NCBI RefSeq assembly: GCF_003205495.1
Contig: NZ_QJRX01000007.1
Span: forward strand, 1 to 64,000
Direction: 5' to 3'
DNA length: 64,000 nucleotides
DNA from: Aquipseudomonas alcaligenes
Lineage (GTDB): Bacteria > Pseudomonadota > Gammaproteobacteria > Pseudomonadales > Pseudomonadaceae
In this document: one piece after another, positions 45,669 to 56,794 of the stretch
Position numbering within the stretch: the stretch's first letter is position 1
Layout of the letters: every line of letters starts with the position of its first letter
Translations under genes and position numbers: made by a program
Notes under the pieces: generated by a model
Seen by the model: only the letters and a program-made list of their open reading frames with translations
The model's database searches: none
Told to the model about the DNA's origin: nothing

Positions 45669-45914
45669 TGTTCGAGAAAATCTTTTTAAATCATGCTCTT
45701 ATGGGGTATTGGGGATGGCAGGCAACTTGTCGCTGCTTCAGCGATGAAACACTCGGGTACCCTGGAGCCGGTGCCGCAATCACTGCCCGGGCGTGCTGAA
45801 ACAAGGCTTCATGACGCTTTGCCGGGAGCCTGTTTCGGCTCTGATACAGGAAGCGCAATCCCGCCTGTCCACGTGGCGGACAGGAGCAAACCGTATCGGT
45901 ATTGAGACAGGAGA
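45669..45914. other. Upstream control region of the amyloid operon
   Basis: This non-coding stretch contains an A/T-rich part (45673-45710) next to the sigma-54 promoter, suitable for DNA bending. An inverted repeat TCGCTG-ctt-CAGCGA (45730-45744) lies about 60-75 bases beyond the -24 element, where an activator site is expected. No gene is supportable in it. Confidence 0.4.
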
Positions 45915-45935
45915 CCTCCCGGCGAGGCCGGGAGG
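45915..45935 (-). terminator. Hairpin after the chemoreceptor operon
   Basis: CCTCCCGGC and GCCGGGAGG pair perfectly around GAG, immediately after the stop codon of the 204-residue protein gene on the minus strand. A T tract is missing, so it is a stability hairpin or a weak terminator. It separates this operon from the amyloid promoter region. Confidence 0.55.
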
Positions 45936-45936
45936 A

Positions 45937-46551
45937 TCAGCAACCCAGGCTGTCGGCCTGGCGATAGAGCATCAGCAGCTTGCGGGTGATGGTGTGCTGG
46001 ATGTCGTCCCGTTCGAACGACGACAGCCGGGTCAGGCGCTGCACCTGCAGGCGGTGCAGGTGAATGTAGGGCATGCTCTGGTCGAACTCGCGCAGGTCGC
46101 CCTTCATCAGGATCGGCAGGAACACGTCGCCGATCTTCTTCTGGTTGCTGATGATCTGCGCCAGTGCCGGCTTGAATGGCATGGTCTTGGGCGCCGGGCC
46201 GCCGTCCTTCATCTGCGTAGTCAGCAGCAGCCCTGGCTTGCCCAGAACGACGCCGGGCAGCACGCACAGGCCAGTCTTGCGCACTGCCACCGGGTCGATG
46301 CCATGCAGCGTGTCATGGAACGCGTAGGGGTTGGGCAGCACCACCATCTTGCGCCCGTAATCGGTGGGGAAGTGCAGGTTGTAGTTGGTGTAGAGCTGGC
46401 GCGTCGACTCGGAGTACACGCACAGGCGGTTCTCGAACAGCTTGATGAAGCGTTCGGCCAGCTCGCGCCGGGCGATGCTGTCCAGATCCCAGATCAGGTC
46501 CTGGTTCTGCTGCTGGCCGAGGTTGACCTCCTGATGCTCCATGCTGCTCAT
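45937..46551 (-). CDS. Uncharacterised 204-residue protein co-transcribed with a chemoreceptor
   Basis: I do not recognise this protein. It is soluble, with no signal peptide or membrane helix, and has a mixed alpha/beta composition. Notable stretches are RELAERFIKLFENRL, a LHFPTDYGRKMVVLPNP segment and a basic C-terminus. The ATG lies seven bases after the stop of the upstream chemoreceptor gene with gaggtg between, so translation is probably coupled. Its function may be tied to that receptor or to surface behaviour. Confidence 0.75.
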   Translation of the reverse strand: MSSMEHQEVNLGQQQNQDLIWDLDSIARRELAERFIKLFENRLCVYSESTRQLYTNYNLHFPTDYGRKMVVLPNPYAFHDTLHGIDPVAVRKTGLCVLPGVVLGKPGLLLTTQMKDGGPAPKTMPFKPALAQIISNQKKIGDVFLPILMKGDLREFDQSMPYIHLHRLQVQRLTRLSSFERDDIQHTITRKLLMLYRQADSLGC

Positions 46552-46558
46552 TCACACC

Positions 46559-48190
46559 TCATACGCGGAACTGGCCCAATAGACGGTTCAACTGACCGGC
46601 CAGCTGACCGAGGTGCTGACTGGCCTCACTGGACTGGTCCGCCGCCAGCGCGTTCTCATGCGCCAGCGAGGCCGCCTGGGTGACGTTGTGGTTGATGTCT
46701 TCCACCACATGCGACTGTTGCAGCGTGGCACTGGCGATCGAAGCATTCAAGCCCGTCAGGTTGCGCAGCGAGGCGGCGATCTGCCCCAGGCTCTCGCCGG
46801 CCTGGCGTGCCTGCTCGACAGTCAGCTGGGAAGCCTGGCTGCTGGCGTGGATGACCTTGACCGCCGCCTCCGAGTTGCCCTGCAGGCGTTCGATCATGCT
46901 GTGGATCTCCGCGGTGGACTGCTGGGTGCGCTGGGCCAGCAGGCGCACCTCGTCGGCCACCACGGCGAAGCCGCGGCCCTGCTCGCCGGCCCGAGCGGCC
47001 TCGATGGCGGCGTTCAGCGCCAGCAGGTTGGTCTGCTCGGCGATCGAGCGGATCACTTCCAGCACGCTGCCGATCTGGGTGCTTTCCTGGGCCAGGCTCT
47101 GGATTACCTCGACGGCCTGGTTGATGGTTTCCGACAACTGGTCGATCTGGCGCAGGCTGCTGTCGATGTTCTGCTGGCCCTGCAGCGCCTGCTGCTCGGC
47201 CTGGCGCACCTCGCTGGCGGCATGCTCGGCGTTCTTCGCCACGTCCTGCACGGCATAGGACACCTCGTTGATGGCGGTCGCTACCAATTCCATCTGCTGC
47301 GACTGCTGCTGGCTGTGCTGCTGCGCGCTGCCGGCGATCTGGCCGAGCGACTGCGACGCCTGATCCAGTGCGCCGGCGGCCTGCAGCGACTGGCCGATGA
47401 CCCCGCGCAGCTTGCCGGTGAAGGCGTTGAAGTGCTCGCCGAGCGAGGCCAGTTCATCGCGCCCGCTGTGGTCTAGGCTGCGGGTCAGGTCGGCTTCGCC
47501 ACTCGCGATATTGGCCATGGCGCCGACCGCCTCGTCCAGCGGGCGGGCGATGCTGCGGGTGATCAGGATCACCAGGCCGGCCAGCAGCAGGGTGACCACC
47601 AGCAGGATGCCCAGCGCACGCATGGCCTGGGCGCGGAACTCGCCCTGCACGTCATCGACATAGATGCCGGAACCGAGGATCCAGCCCCAGGGCTGGAACA
47701 GCTCGACGTAGGAAATCTTCGGCACTGGCTCGTCCGAGCCCGGCTTGGGCCAGCGGTAGTCGACCTGGCCCGATCCATCTTTCTTCGCCAGTGCGACCAT
47801 CTCGTTGAACAAAAACTTGCCGTCGGGGTCCTTGTTGCCCGAGAGATTCTGCCCTTCGAGCTTGGGGTTGGTCGGGTGCATGACCATCACCGGCGTGAGG
47901 TCGTTGATCCAGAAATAGTCGTCCTGGTCATAGCGCAGCCCGCGAATCAGCTCCATCGCCTGCTTCTGCGCCTCGTCGCGGGCCATGCCGGCGCTTTCCA
48001 GTCCATGGAAATGCTTGAGGATGCCCAGGGTGCTTTCCACCACATGGCGCGTCTTCAGGGCCTTGGCCTGGTATAGGTCGCCATGGATCTGCTGCAGCAT
48101 CAGGCCGGCCAGGGCCAGCAGCATGACCACGGAGGACAACAGGATCAGCCACAGGCGGCGGCTGATGGGCAGGTTGCGCAGACTGTTCAT
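46559..48190 (-). CDS. Methyl-accepting chemotaxis protein with single Cache sensor
   Basis: This 543-residue chemoreceptor has two membrane helices (about 12-32 and 190-210) enclosing a periplasmic sCache_2-type domain. The latter has the typical [22 protein letters not shown] and GWILGSGIY stretches. HAMP and signalling domains follow, with the intact hairpin [20 protein letters not shown]. sCache receptors commonly sense small organic acids. The ligand here cannot be read. There is no CheR pentapeptide. A ggag sequence precedes the ATG. It is divergent from uppP. Confidence 0.94.
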   Translation of the reverse strand: MNSLRNLPISRRLWLILLSSVVMLLALAGLMLQQIHGDLYQAKALKTRHVVESTLGILKHFHGLESAGMARDEAQKQAMELIRGLRYDQDDYFWINDLTPVMVMHPTNPKLEGQNLSGNKDPDGKFLFNEMVALAKKDGSGQVDYRWPKPGSDEPVPKISYVELFQPWGWILGSGIYVDDVQGEFRAQAMRALGILLVVTLLLAGLVILITRSIARPLDEAVGAMANIASGEADLTRSLDHSGRDELASLGEHFNAFTGKLRGVIGQSLQAAGALDQASQSLGQIAGSAQQHSQQQSQQMELVATAINEVSYAVQDVAKNAEHAASEVRQAEQQALQGQQNIDSSLRQIDQLSETINQAVEVIQSLAQESTQIGSVLEVIRSIAEQTNLLALNAAIEAARAGEQGRGFAVVADEVRLLAQRTQQSTAEIHSMIERLQGNSEAAVKVIHASSQASQLTVEQARQAGESLGQIAASLRNLTGLNASIASATLQQSHVVEDINHNVTQAASLAHENALAADQSSEASQHLGQLAGQLNRLLGQFRV

Positions 48191-48388
48191 CGAAGGGCAA
48201 CTCCAGGTTCTTGTTATGCGGATGGTTCGCGCTGAGCTAACAGGCAGTTTAGAAGTTGTGCAATTAGGCGTAGGCCCGGCAGCGGTGACGTTTGTCTTCT
48301 GTTAGCATGCGCGGCTATTTTGTCGGCCCGCTCGGGCCCTTGCTTTGATATCGGCAAGCCCAGGCAAAGGCTTAGCCCAGAGGTATTC

Positions 48389-49222
48389 ATGGATTTGTGG
48401 ACCGCCCTGCAGGCACTGATTCTTGGCGTGGTCGAGGGGCTCACCGAGTTCCTGCCGATCTCCAGTACCGGACACCAGATCATAGTCGCCGACCTGATCG
48501 GCTTCGGCGGCGACCGGGCCAAGGCCTTCAACATCATCATCCAGCTCGGCGCCATTCTGGCGGTGGTCTGGGAGTACCGGCGCAAGGTGCTCGAGGTGGT
48601 ATTCAATGTGCCGCGTCAGCGCCAGGCACAGCGCTTCACCGCCAACCTGCTGATTGCCTTCCTGCCGGCTGTGGTGATCGGCGTGGCCTTCGCCGACCTC
48701 ATCCATGACTTCCTGTTCAACGCCGTCACCGTGGCCACGGCCCTGGTGGTCGGTGGCCTGGTAATGCTCTGGGCCGAGCGGCGCAAGCACGAGATCACGG
48801 TCGAGGAAGTCGACGACATGACCTGGAAGGAGGCGCTGAAAATCGGCCTCGCCCAGTGCCTGGCGATGATCCCCGGCACCTCGCGTTCGGCCTCGACCAT
48901 CATCGGCGGCTTGCTGTTCGGCCTGTCGCGCCGTGCCGCCACCGAGTTCTCCTTCTTCCTGGCCATGCCGACCATGGTCGGTGCCGCCGTCTACTCCGGC
49001 TACAAGTACCGCGAGCTGTTCCAGCCCGGCGACCTGCCGGTGTTCGCCCTGGGCTTCGTGGTGTCCTTCATCTTCGCCATGATCGCCGTGCGCGCACTGC
49101 TCAAGTTCATCGCCAATCACAGTTACGCCGTTTTCGCCTGGTATCGCATCGGCTTCGGCCTGCTGATCCTGGCCACCTGGCAGTTCGGCCTGATCGATTG
49201 GAGTAGCGCCCAGGCGCACTGA
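48389..49222 (+). CDS. uppP: Undecaprenyl-diphosphate phosphatase
   Basis: This 277-residue inner-membrane enzyme with about eight helices recycles the C55 lipid carrier of wall synthesis. The two signature segments are present: [14 protein letters not shown] near residue 19 and [11 protein letters not shown] near residue 162, with the catalytic Glu, Ser and Arg residues. The ATG at 48389 follows agagg. The stop overlaps the next ATG by one base (TGATG). Confidence 0.97.
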   Translation: MDLWTALQALILGVVEGLTEFLPISSTGHQIIVADLIGFGGDRAKAFNIIIQLGAILAVVWEYRRKVLEVVFNVPRQRQAQRFTANLLIAFLPAVVIGVAFADLIHDFLFNAVTVATALVVGGLVMLWAERRKHEITVEEVDDMTWKEALKIGLAQCLAMIPGTSRSASTIIGGLLFGLSRRAATEFSFFLAMPTMVGAAVYSGYKYRELFQPGDLPVFALGFVVSFIFAMIAVRALLKFIANHSYAVFAWYRIGFGLLILATWQFGLIDWSSAQAH

Positions 49223-49902
49223 TGGAAGGCATGGAGCGACGCGGCACACTCAGGAGCTGGAACGATGCCAAGGGCTTCGGTTTCATCCAGGCCGAGGGTG
49301 ATGGCGCGCAGGTGTTCGTGCACATCTCCGCCATGCGCGGGGATAGCCGCCCCAAGGTCGGCGATGCGGTGCTCTATGTCGCCGCGCCGGACAGCCAGGG
49401 ACGCCTGCGCGCGCAGCACATGCGCCATGTCGGGCTCAGCCTCGACCGCCCGGCGATCCGGCGCAAGCCTGTGCCGGCAGCAGACGCACCCGGCAGGCGC
49501 CGGAGCGAGGGTTCAGGCATTCACAATCTGCCCGCAAAGCTACTGATACTGGCAGCGCTGGCTGTTCTGCCGGCCTGGGGCAGCCTGGCGCTGCTCGGCC
49601 AGGGCATATTCTGGGTAGCGCTGGCCTATGCGCTGCTCAGCCTGTTCAGCTTCTGCCAGTACTGGTTGGACAAGCAGTCGGCGCAGAAGGGCCGCTGGCG
49701 CACCCCGGAGAACAGCCTGCACATCGCCGAGCTGGCCGGAGGCTGGCCCGGCGCGCTGGTGGCGCAACAGGTGTTTCGCCACAAGACGCGCAAGGTCTCC
49801 TTCCAGCTGGTGTTCTGGGCCATCGTCGCGCTGCACCAGGCCTTCTGGCTCGACCGCCTGGCCCTGGGCGGCCGCTACCTGGGCCACCTGCTGCCGTTCT
49901 AG
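49222..49902 (+). CDS. Cold-shock domain fused to DUF1294 membrane domain
   Basis: This 226-residue protein has an N-terminal cold-shock (OB-fold) domain (about 5-70) with RNP motifs KGFGFI and VFVHIS. A flexible linker leads to a C-terminal membrane domain with three to four helices (about 103-215). The latter carries the DUF1294 pattern (YWLDKQSAQKGRWRTPE and HKTRKVSF). The combination is known in gammaproteobacteria, but its role is unclear. It may place a nucleic-acid-binding domain at the membrane. The start is coupled to uppP. Confidence 0.92.
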   Translation: MEGMERRGTLRSWNDAKGFGFIQAEGDGAQVFVHISAMRGDSRPKVGDAVLYVAAPDSQGRLRAQHMRHVGLSLDRPAIRRKPVPAADAPGRRRSEGSGIHNLPAKLLILAALAVLPAWGSLALLGQGIFWVALAYALLSLFSFCQYWLDKQSAQKGRWRTPENSLHIAELAGGWPGALVAQQVFRHKTRKVSFQLVFWAIVALHQAFWLDRLALGGRYLGHLLPF

Positions 49903-50237
49903 TCGAGCAGCAACCCCGCCTGGCGAATCTTCGGCAGCCTGCGCACCACCAGCTGGTGCGAGCGTGCCAGCAGTTCGCGCAGCTCGGCGTCGCCCAGCGG
50001 GAAGGGTTCGGCCATGCTCACCCAGTGGGCGCGGGCCAGGTAGGGGGCAGGGCGGATGCCCGGGCGGTCGACCATGCCGAGGAACAGCTCCGGCGCCACC
50101 TTGAACGCCAGGCCTTCGCTGAGCAGGGCGAACATCTTGTTGCCGGCCACCGAGAACACCCGCACGCCGCCCCACTTGTAGTCCTCGCGGGCGCCCGGCA
50201 GTTGCAGGCAGAAGTCGGCGACCTGTTGCGGAGTCAT
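49899..50237 (-). CDS. MmcQ/YjbR family protein
   Basis: This 112-residue protein has the YjbR/CyaY-like fold: CLQLPGAREDYKWGG, a VFSVAGNKMFALLS strand pair, and a HWVSMAEPFPLGDAELRELLARSHQLV end. Members are proposed to bind DNA, but function is not established. Its 3' end overlaps the convergent DUF1294 gene by four bases. Confidence 0.88.
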   Translation of the reverse strand: MTPQQVADFCLQLPGAREDYKWGGVRVFSVAGNKMFALLSEGLAFKVAPELFLGMVDRPGIRPAPYLARAHWVSMAEPFPLGDAELRELLARSHQLVVRRLPKIRQAGLLLD

Positions 50238-50313
50238 CTTTAGTTCACCTCCCTGTGGGTTGATGCGGCTAACCTAGCAGAGTCCCGATTCTTTCACTGC
50301 CAAGGAGTTTGTC

Positions 50314-50820
50314 ATGTCGCTGTCCCTCTACCAGGCCTCCGTTCCCGTCTTCGTGCGCATGTTCGGCAACCTGTCGGCCATTCTCGACAAGGCCGAAGCC
50401 TACGCCGCGGCGAAGAAGATCGACCCGGCGGTACTGCTGAATGCCCGTCTGGCGCCGGACATGCACCCGCTGACCCGCCAGGTGCAGATCGCCAGCGACG
50501 CGGCCAAGGGCTGTGCGGCGCGCCTGGCCGGGGTGGACATTCCCAGCTTCCCGGACACCGAAAGCAGCTTCGCCGAGCTGCAGGCGCGTATCGCCAAGAC
50601 CCTTGAGTTCATCAAGGGCCTGACGCCGGCGCAGATCGACAGCGGGGAAGGGCGCGAGGTGGTGCTCAAGTTCCCCGGCGCCGAAATGAAGTTCCAGGGC
50701 GAGGACTACCTGCTGCACTTCGTCCTGCCCAACTTCTATTTCCATATCACTACCGCCTACGCCATCCTGCGCCACAACGGCCTGGACATCGGCAAGATGG
50801 ACTTCCTGGGCCGCGTCTGA
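50314..50820 (+). CDS. DUF1993 family protein
   Basis: This 168-residue helical protein is of the DUF1993 family, which has a DinB-like four-helix bundle. Typical stretches are YQASVPVFVRMFGNL, LAPDMHPLTRQVQIASDAAKG and a HITTAYAILRHNGLDIGK end. Several conserved histidines could bind metal. aaggag lies before the ATG. A strong terminator follows. Confidence 0.9.
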   Translation: MSLSLYQASVPVFVRMFGNLSAILDKAEAYAAAKKIDPAVLLNARLAPDMHPLTRQVQIASDAAKGCAARLAGVDIPSFPDTESSFAELQARIAKTLEFIKGLTPAQIDSGEGREVVLKFPGAEMKFQGEDYLLHFVLPNFYFHITTAYAILRHNGLDIGKMDFLGRV

Positions 50821-50831
50821 GCCCGGATATG

Positions 50832-50857
50832 AAAAGCCCCGCACTGGCGGGGCTTTT
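50832..50857. terminator. Bidirectional terminator between DUF1993 and ABC-F genes
   Basis: The stem AAAAGCCCCGC / GCGGGGCTTTT with an ACTG loop is bordered by A and T runs. It should stop transcription from both convergent genes. Confidence 0.9.
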
Positions 50858-50874
50858 TCGTGGCGGCGCCGGCG

Positions 50875-52461
<1,587 letters not shown>

Positions 52462-52564
52462 GGAGGTATTCCTGAAGAGGCGGGCGCTTGCGCGCAAAAG
52501 GGCGCGATTGTAGCGGTTTCCCGTCGGCTCGGCAGCCGTGATCGGTCGGGCGGTGCTGCAGCCG

Positions 52565-52843
52565 TCACTCGCGGTAGAACACCTGGATCAGATGGAAGCC
52601 GAACTGGCTCTTCACCGGTCCGTGCACTTCGCGTAGCGCCTTCTTGAAGATCACCTGATCCACCGCCCGCACCATCTGCCCCGGGCGGACCTCGCCGAGG
52701 TCGCCGCCGCGCTTGCCGGAGGGGCAGGTCGAGTACTTCTTGGCCAGCACGTCGAAGGCCTCGCCGGCGGCGATGCGTTTCTTCAGGGCGGCCGCTTCGG
52801 CCTCGGTCTTCACCAGAATGTGGCGGGCCATCGCCTTGGGCAT
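52565..52843 (-). CDS. ppiC: Peptidyl-prolyl cis-trans isomerase, parvulin type
   Basis: This 92-residue single-domain parvulin is closely similar to E. coli Ppi[37 protein letters not shown] and the FGFHLIQV end. It has no signal peptide and is therefore cytoplasmic. gaggaa precedes the ATG. It is divergent from the PilT-like gene. Confidence 0.94.
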   Translation of the reverse strand: MPKAMARHILVKTEAEAAALKKRIAAGEAFDVLAKKYSTCPSGKRGGDLGEVRPGQMVRAVDQVIFKKALREVHGPVKSQFGFHLIQVFYRE

Positions 52844-52988
52844 GACGGGTTCCTCATTTTGCGGAGCGACTATTGTGCCAGCATTCCTCGCGCCATCAGA
52901 ATGGCGTCATTTTTCAGGCCTCGCTCGACCGGAAACCCGGGCCGACTTGGCCTAACTTGTCTATTCCACCTAGATGGAACCGCGCCCC

Positions 52989-54191
52989 ATGGACCTCACC
53001 GCAATGCTGAAAATCCTGTCCAGCCAGGACGGGTCCGACCTCTACCTGTCCACCGGGGCGCCGCCCTGCGCCAAGTTCAACGGGGTGCTCAAGCCCCTCA
53101 GCCAGGAGCCGCTCAAGCCGGGGGATGTGGCCGCTATCGCCAATGGCGTGATGGATGCCGAGCAGCGCGCCGAGTTCGACAAGGAGCTGGAGATGAACCT
53201 GGCCATCTCGGTGCCCAACGTCGGTCGCTTCCGCATCAACATCTTCAAGCAGCGCAACGAGGTGTCCATCGTCGCGCGCAACATCAAGATGGAGATTCCC
53301 AAGTTCGAGGACCTCAAGCTGCCCGAGGTACTGCTCAAGACGGTGATGGAGAAGCGCGGCCTGGTGCTGTTCGTCGGCGGCACCGGCTCGGGCAAGTCGA
53401 CCTCGCTGGCGGCGCTGATCGACTACCGCAACCGCAACAGCGGCGGCCACATCATCACCATCGAGGACCCGGTGGAGTATGTGCACCGGCACAAGAAATC
53501 GATCATCAACCAGCGCGAAGTCGGGGTCGACACCCGCAGCTTCCATGCCGCGCTGAAGAACACCCTGCGCCAGGCGCCGGACGTGATCCTGATCGGCGAG
53601 ATCCGCGACCGCGAGACCATGGAGCACGCCCTGGCCTTCGCCGACACCGGCCACCTGGCCATTTCCACCCTGCACGCCAACAACGCCAACCAGGCGCTGG
53701 ATCGCATCATCAACTTCTTCCCCGAGGAGCGTCGCCCACAGCTGCTCAATGACCTGGGCAACAACCTGCGCGCCTTCGTCTCGCAGCGCCTGGTCAAGAC
53801 CCTGGACGGCAAACGCCGTGCGGCGGTGGAAGTACTGCTGGGCACGCCGACGATCCGCGACCTGATCAAGCGCAACGAATTTTCCGAGATCAAGGAGATC
53901 ATGGAGAAGTCGAAGAACCTCGGCATGCAGACCTTCGACATGGCGCTGATCGACCTGGTCCACGAGGGCGCCATCGACGAGGAGGAGGCGGTGAAGAATG
54001 CCGACTCGGCGAACAACGTCCGCCTCAAGCTGAAACTCTACAAGGACAACCCGGCCAGCCAGTCGGCTCCGGCGCCCGCAGCGGCTCCCGAGGCCAAGCC
54101 TGCCGCCGCAGCCAACTGGGCGATGGAGCTCAAGCTCGAGGAGATCGAAGAGGAAAACCCGCCGGAAGATCCCGGTCGACCCGGCATCTGA
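52989..54191 (+). CDS. Orphan PilT/PilU-family ATPase
   Basis: This 400-residue cytoplasmic ATPase has the PilT/PilU pattern: an N-terminal PAS-like domain, Walker A GGTGSGKST (near residue 127), an Asp box (TIEDPVEYVH), Walker B (LIGEIRDRETME) and a His box (STLHANNANQALDRIINFFPEE). It resembles PilU more than PilT. It differs from both in a 40-residue C-terminal extension rich in Ala, Pro and Glu. It lies outside any pilus cluster, next to ppiC. The family retracts type IV pili. The role of a third paralogue is unknown. The start at 52989 gives the family-like MDLTAMLKIL. Confidence 0.88.
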   Translation: MDLTAMLKILSSQDGSDLYLSTGAPPCAKFNGVLKPLSQEPLKPGDVAAIANGVMDAEQRAEFDKELEMNLAISVPNVGRFRINIFKQRNEVSIVARNIKMEIPKFEDLKLPEVLLKTVMEKRGLVLFVGGTGSGKSTSLAALIDYRNRNSGGHIITIEDPVEYVHRHKKSIINQREVGVDTRSFHAALKNTLRQAPDVILIGEIRDRETMEHALAFADTGHLAISTLHANNANQALDRIINFFPEERRPQLLNDLGNNLRAFVSQRLVKTLDGKRRAAVEVLLGTPTIRDLIKRNEFSEIKEIMEKSKNLGMQTFDMALIDLVHEGAIDEEEAVKNADSANNVRLKLKLYKDNPASQSAPAPAAAPEAKPAAAANWAMELKLEEIEEENPPEDPGRPGI

Positions 54192-54216
54192 TCGGGCGAG
54201 ATGCGCCCAGGGCTCC

Positions 54217-56469
54217 TCAGCGACTGTCGAGACTGTGGTAGAGCTCGTCCTCCTGGGCGAAATGCAGGCTCAGCAGGGTGTCCAGGCGCAGCAGCAGACG
54301 CTGGATTTCCTCCAGCGAGCTCCCGGCAGGGGCCGCGTTCATTTGCTCCAGCAGGTGCACCAGGCGGAATATCTCCCGATGGGTATGGCTCAGGGCTGCG
54401 AGCGGGTCTTCGCCTGGCAAACGCCGAGACAATTGCGGGTAGAGGCTGTCCTCGTCGGCTTGTTCATGGGGAACCAGCTGGCTCTTTAGCGCTTCAATAA
54501 GGCCGGCCAACTCCTCCCGGGCCTGCGCCGGTGGAGCGTCATCAAGCCCCTCGGCGGCCGTGCGCAGCCGTTCGAGCAAGGGTAGGAGGGCGGCATGCTC
54601 CTCACGCAGGCTGTCTATCCAATCGCCCGCGAGCCTTGGGGTTGCTCGCTCCCGCCATCCCGCACCAAGCGCACGCAGCGCATTGCCGATGACTGCCAGG
54701 TCGATGGCTTCCTGGACGACCGCCCCGGCCAGCGCCGGCAGGTATCCCGCCACGGCCAGCAGCATGGCCAGCAACGACAATCCCATCCCCACCAGCACGC
54801 CCTGCACCGCGATGGCTCGGGAGCGTCGGGCGATTCGCAGGGCTTCGGCGACCCGGTCCAGGCGGTCGACCAGCAGCACTACGCCGGCCGCTTCGGAAGA
54901 GGCACTGGTACCGCCGGCGCCCAGGGCAATCCCGACATCGGCCGCGGCAAGGGCAGGGGCGTCATTGATGCCGTCGCCGACCATCAGACTGGTGCCCTCG
55001 CCCCGCCCTTGGCCAATGGCTGCGACCTTGCCGGCGGGGGAGAGGCCTGCATGAATCTCATCGACACCCACAGCCATGCCAATCGCCTGGGCTGCATCCG
55101 CGCGATCGCCGGTGAGCATGACGATGTGCCGTATACCTGCCTGGCGCAACAAACGCAGGGCCCGCGGGGACTCCAGGCGCAGGCGGTCGGAGAACAGCAC
55201 GGCACCGGCCATCACGCCATCGATGGCGATGAAACTACCGCCAGCCACCTCGTATGCCATGCGGCGCAACATACCTTCGCTCCAGGGCAGAGCAGTGGTG
55301 GCAGCGGCGACATAGTCATGACCGCCGAGCATCACCGCATGCCCGGCTACCACCCCGCACAGGCCGGCTCCGGGTTGCTCGCGCACCTCCTGGGCGCGCT
55401 CCAGGCTCAGCCCGTGGGCCTGGGCAGTCTCGACTATGGCCTGGGCTACCAGGTGCGGCGAAGACTGGGCCAGTGAGGCGGCGAGGCGCAGCAGCTGTTC
55501 CCGCGAGTGGCTGCCTGCACTCTCTACGGCAAGTACACTGACGTGCCCCATCGTCAGGGTGCCGGTCTTGTCGAGGAAAAGCCGCCTGGCACGCGCCAGT
55601 GCTTCCAGCGTGGCGCCATCCTTGATGAGGATACCGCGGTGCGCGCAGCGCGAAATGCCGGACATGATTGCGATAGGTACGGCCAGAATAAGCGGGCAGG
55701 GGGTGGCCACCACCAGTACCGCCAGCACGCGCAGCGGGTCGCCACTGATCAGCCAGGCTATGCCGGCCAGGGCCAGCGTGACGGGGATCAGCAGCAGGGC
55801 ATAGCGATCTGCCAGGCGCACGAAAGGTGCGCGCGACAGGCGTGCGGCCTCTACCATCCGCACTATGGCGGCATAGGTGCTCTGGGTGGCCGGGTGGCTG
55901 GCCCGCATCTCGAACGGCGTACCGGCATTCAGCGCGCCACTGCGCAGGGTGTCGCCGGGCTCACGACGAACCGGTAGCGGCTCGCCGGTCAGTGCCGACT
56001 CATCCAGAGTGACCGAATTATCGAGCACCACGCCGTCCACAGGCACCATTTCCCCCAGACGTACCAGCAAGCGATCACCAGCCTGGATGTGCTCAACAGG
56101 CACCTGTTCCAGTTCGCTGTCGCGATAGCGCCAGGCCATGCGCGGGGCGCGGTCGATCAGGCGGCGTAACTCGTGCTCGGCGCGGCGCCCGCTGTAGCTC
56201 TCCAGAGCGCGACCACTGGCCAGCATCAAGGCAACCAGAGCTGCAACGAGGGCCTGGCCGAATAGTACGGCGGTTGCGATGGCCAGCAAGGCGATGAGAT
56301 CGACACCGATTTCTCTGCGGCGCAAGCGGGCCAGGATCTCCACCAGCAGCAGAACAGCAGCCAGCAGGGCGCTACCATTCCAGAGGGTGGCGGCGAGCTG
56401 GCCATGCCCCAAAGCGCTCAAGACCAGACCAACAGCCAACACCAGCAGCGCGGCTCCGGGTAACAGCAT
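54217..56469 (-). CDS. P1B-type metal ATPase fused to a hemerythrin domain (P1B-5-like)
   Basis: This 750-residue protein has a P-type ATPase core without an N-terminal metal-binding domain. The membrane metal site is TPCPL (256-260), the phosphorylation motif is DKTGTLT (300-306), and later hinge and GDGIND motifs are present. After the last helices a hemerythrin-like four-helix domain follows (about 620-748) with its iron-ligand pattern (REEH, PHEQADE, HTHRE, HFAQE). The TPC site and C-terminal hemerythrin domain are those of P1B-5 ATPases, of which the studied example exports Ni and Fe. The domain may sense iron or oxygen. Confidence 0.88.
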   Translation of the reverse strand: MLLPGAALLVLAVGLVLSALGHGQLAATLWNGSALLAAVLLLVEILARLRRREIGVDLIALLAIATAVLFGQALVAALVALMLASGRALESYSGRRAEHELRRLIDRAPRMAWRYRDSELEQVPVEHIQAGDRLLVRLGEMVPVDGVVLDNSVTLDESALTGEPLPVRREPGDTLRSGALNAGTPFEMRASHPATQSTYAAIVRMVEAARLSRAPFVRLADRYALLLIPVTLALAGIAWLISGDPLRVLAVLVVATPCPLILAVPIAIMSGISRCAHRGILIKDGATLEALARARRLFLDKTGTLTMGHVSVLAVESAGSHSREQLLRLAASLAQSSPHLVAQAIVETAQAHGLSLERAQEVREQPGAGLCGVVAGHAVMLGGHDYVAAATTALPWSEGMLRRMAYEVAGGSFIAIDGVMAGAVLFSDRLRLESPRALRLLRQAGIRHIVMLTGDRADAAQAIGMAVGVDEIHAGLSPAGKVAAIGQGRGEGTSLMVGDGINDAPALAAADVGIALGAGGTSASSEAAGVVLLVDRLDRVAEALRIARRSRAIAVQGVLVGMGLSLLAMLLAVAGYLPALAGAVVQEAIDLAVIGNALRALGAGWRERATPRLAGDWIDSLREEHAALLPLLERLRTAAEGLDDAPPAQAREELAGLIEALKSQLVPHEQADEDSLYPQLSRRLPGEDPLAALSHTHREIFRLVHLLEQMNAAPAGSSLEEIQRLLLRLDTLLSLHFAQEDELYHSLDSR

Positions 56470-56794
56470 GTCATTCCTGCTACGCGAGATATTCAGGATG
56501 GCTCCTGCCTAAAAGTGCTGAGGTGTTTCGCCTGCACCTTGCTGCCAGCGCAGGCGACGGAAGGCTTCTCTCAAGCGTCCTGGGAGAACTTTAGCTGGCA
56601 GAGCATCGACGTGCGGCAGAGGTTTTCCAACAGCGCGACGAACCGGATCGTGGCCTGGAGATTTCCTCGTTGTGTGCATGCGGGTATTGATTACGGCAGT
56701 GCGAGTCTGAAGTGGCAGGGATGGACCTGAGGGCGTTGCAGGTATTCATCCAATTATATTATTTAACATAATATACATTATGCGAATCTTTGGC

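Noticed and set aside
45656..45670. Sigma-54-like element on the plus strand (TGGCAG-N5-GTGC)
   Set aside because: It arises from the near-palindromic nature of the minus-strand promoter. The match is poorer, and no gene is correctly placed downstream on the plus strand.
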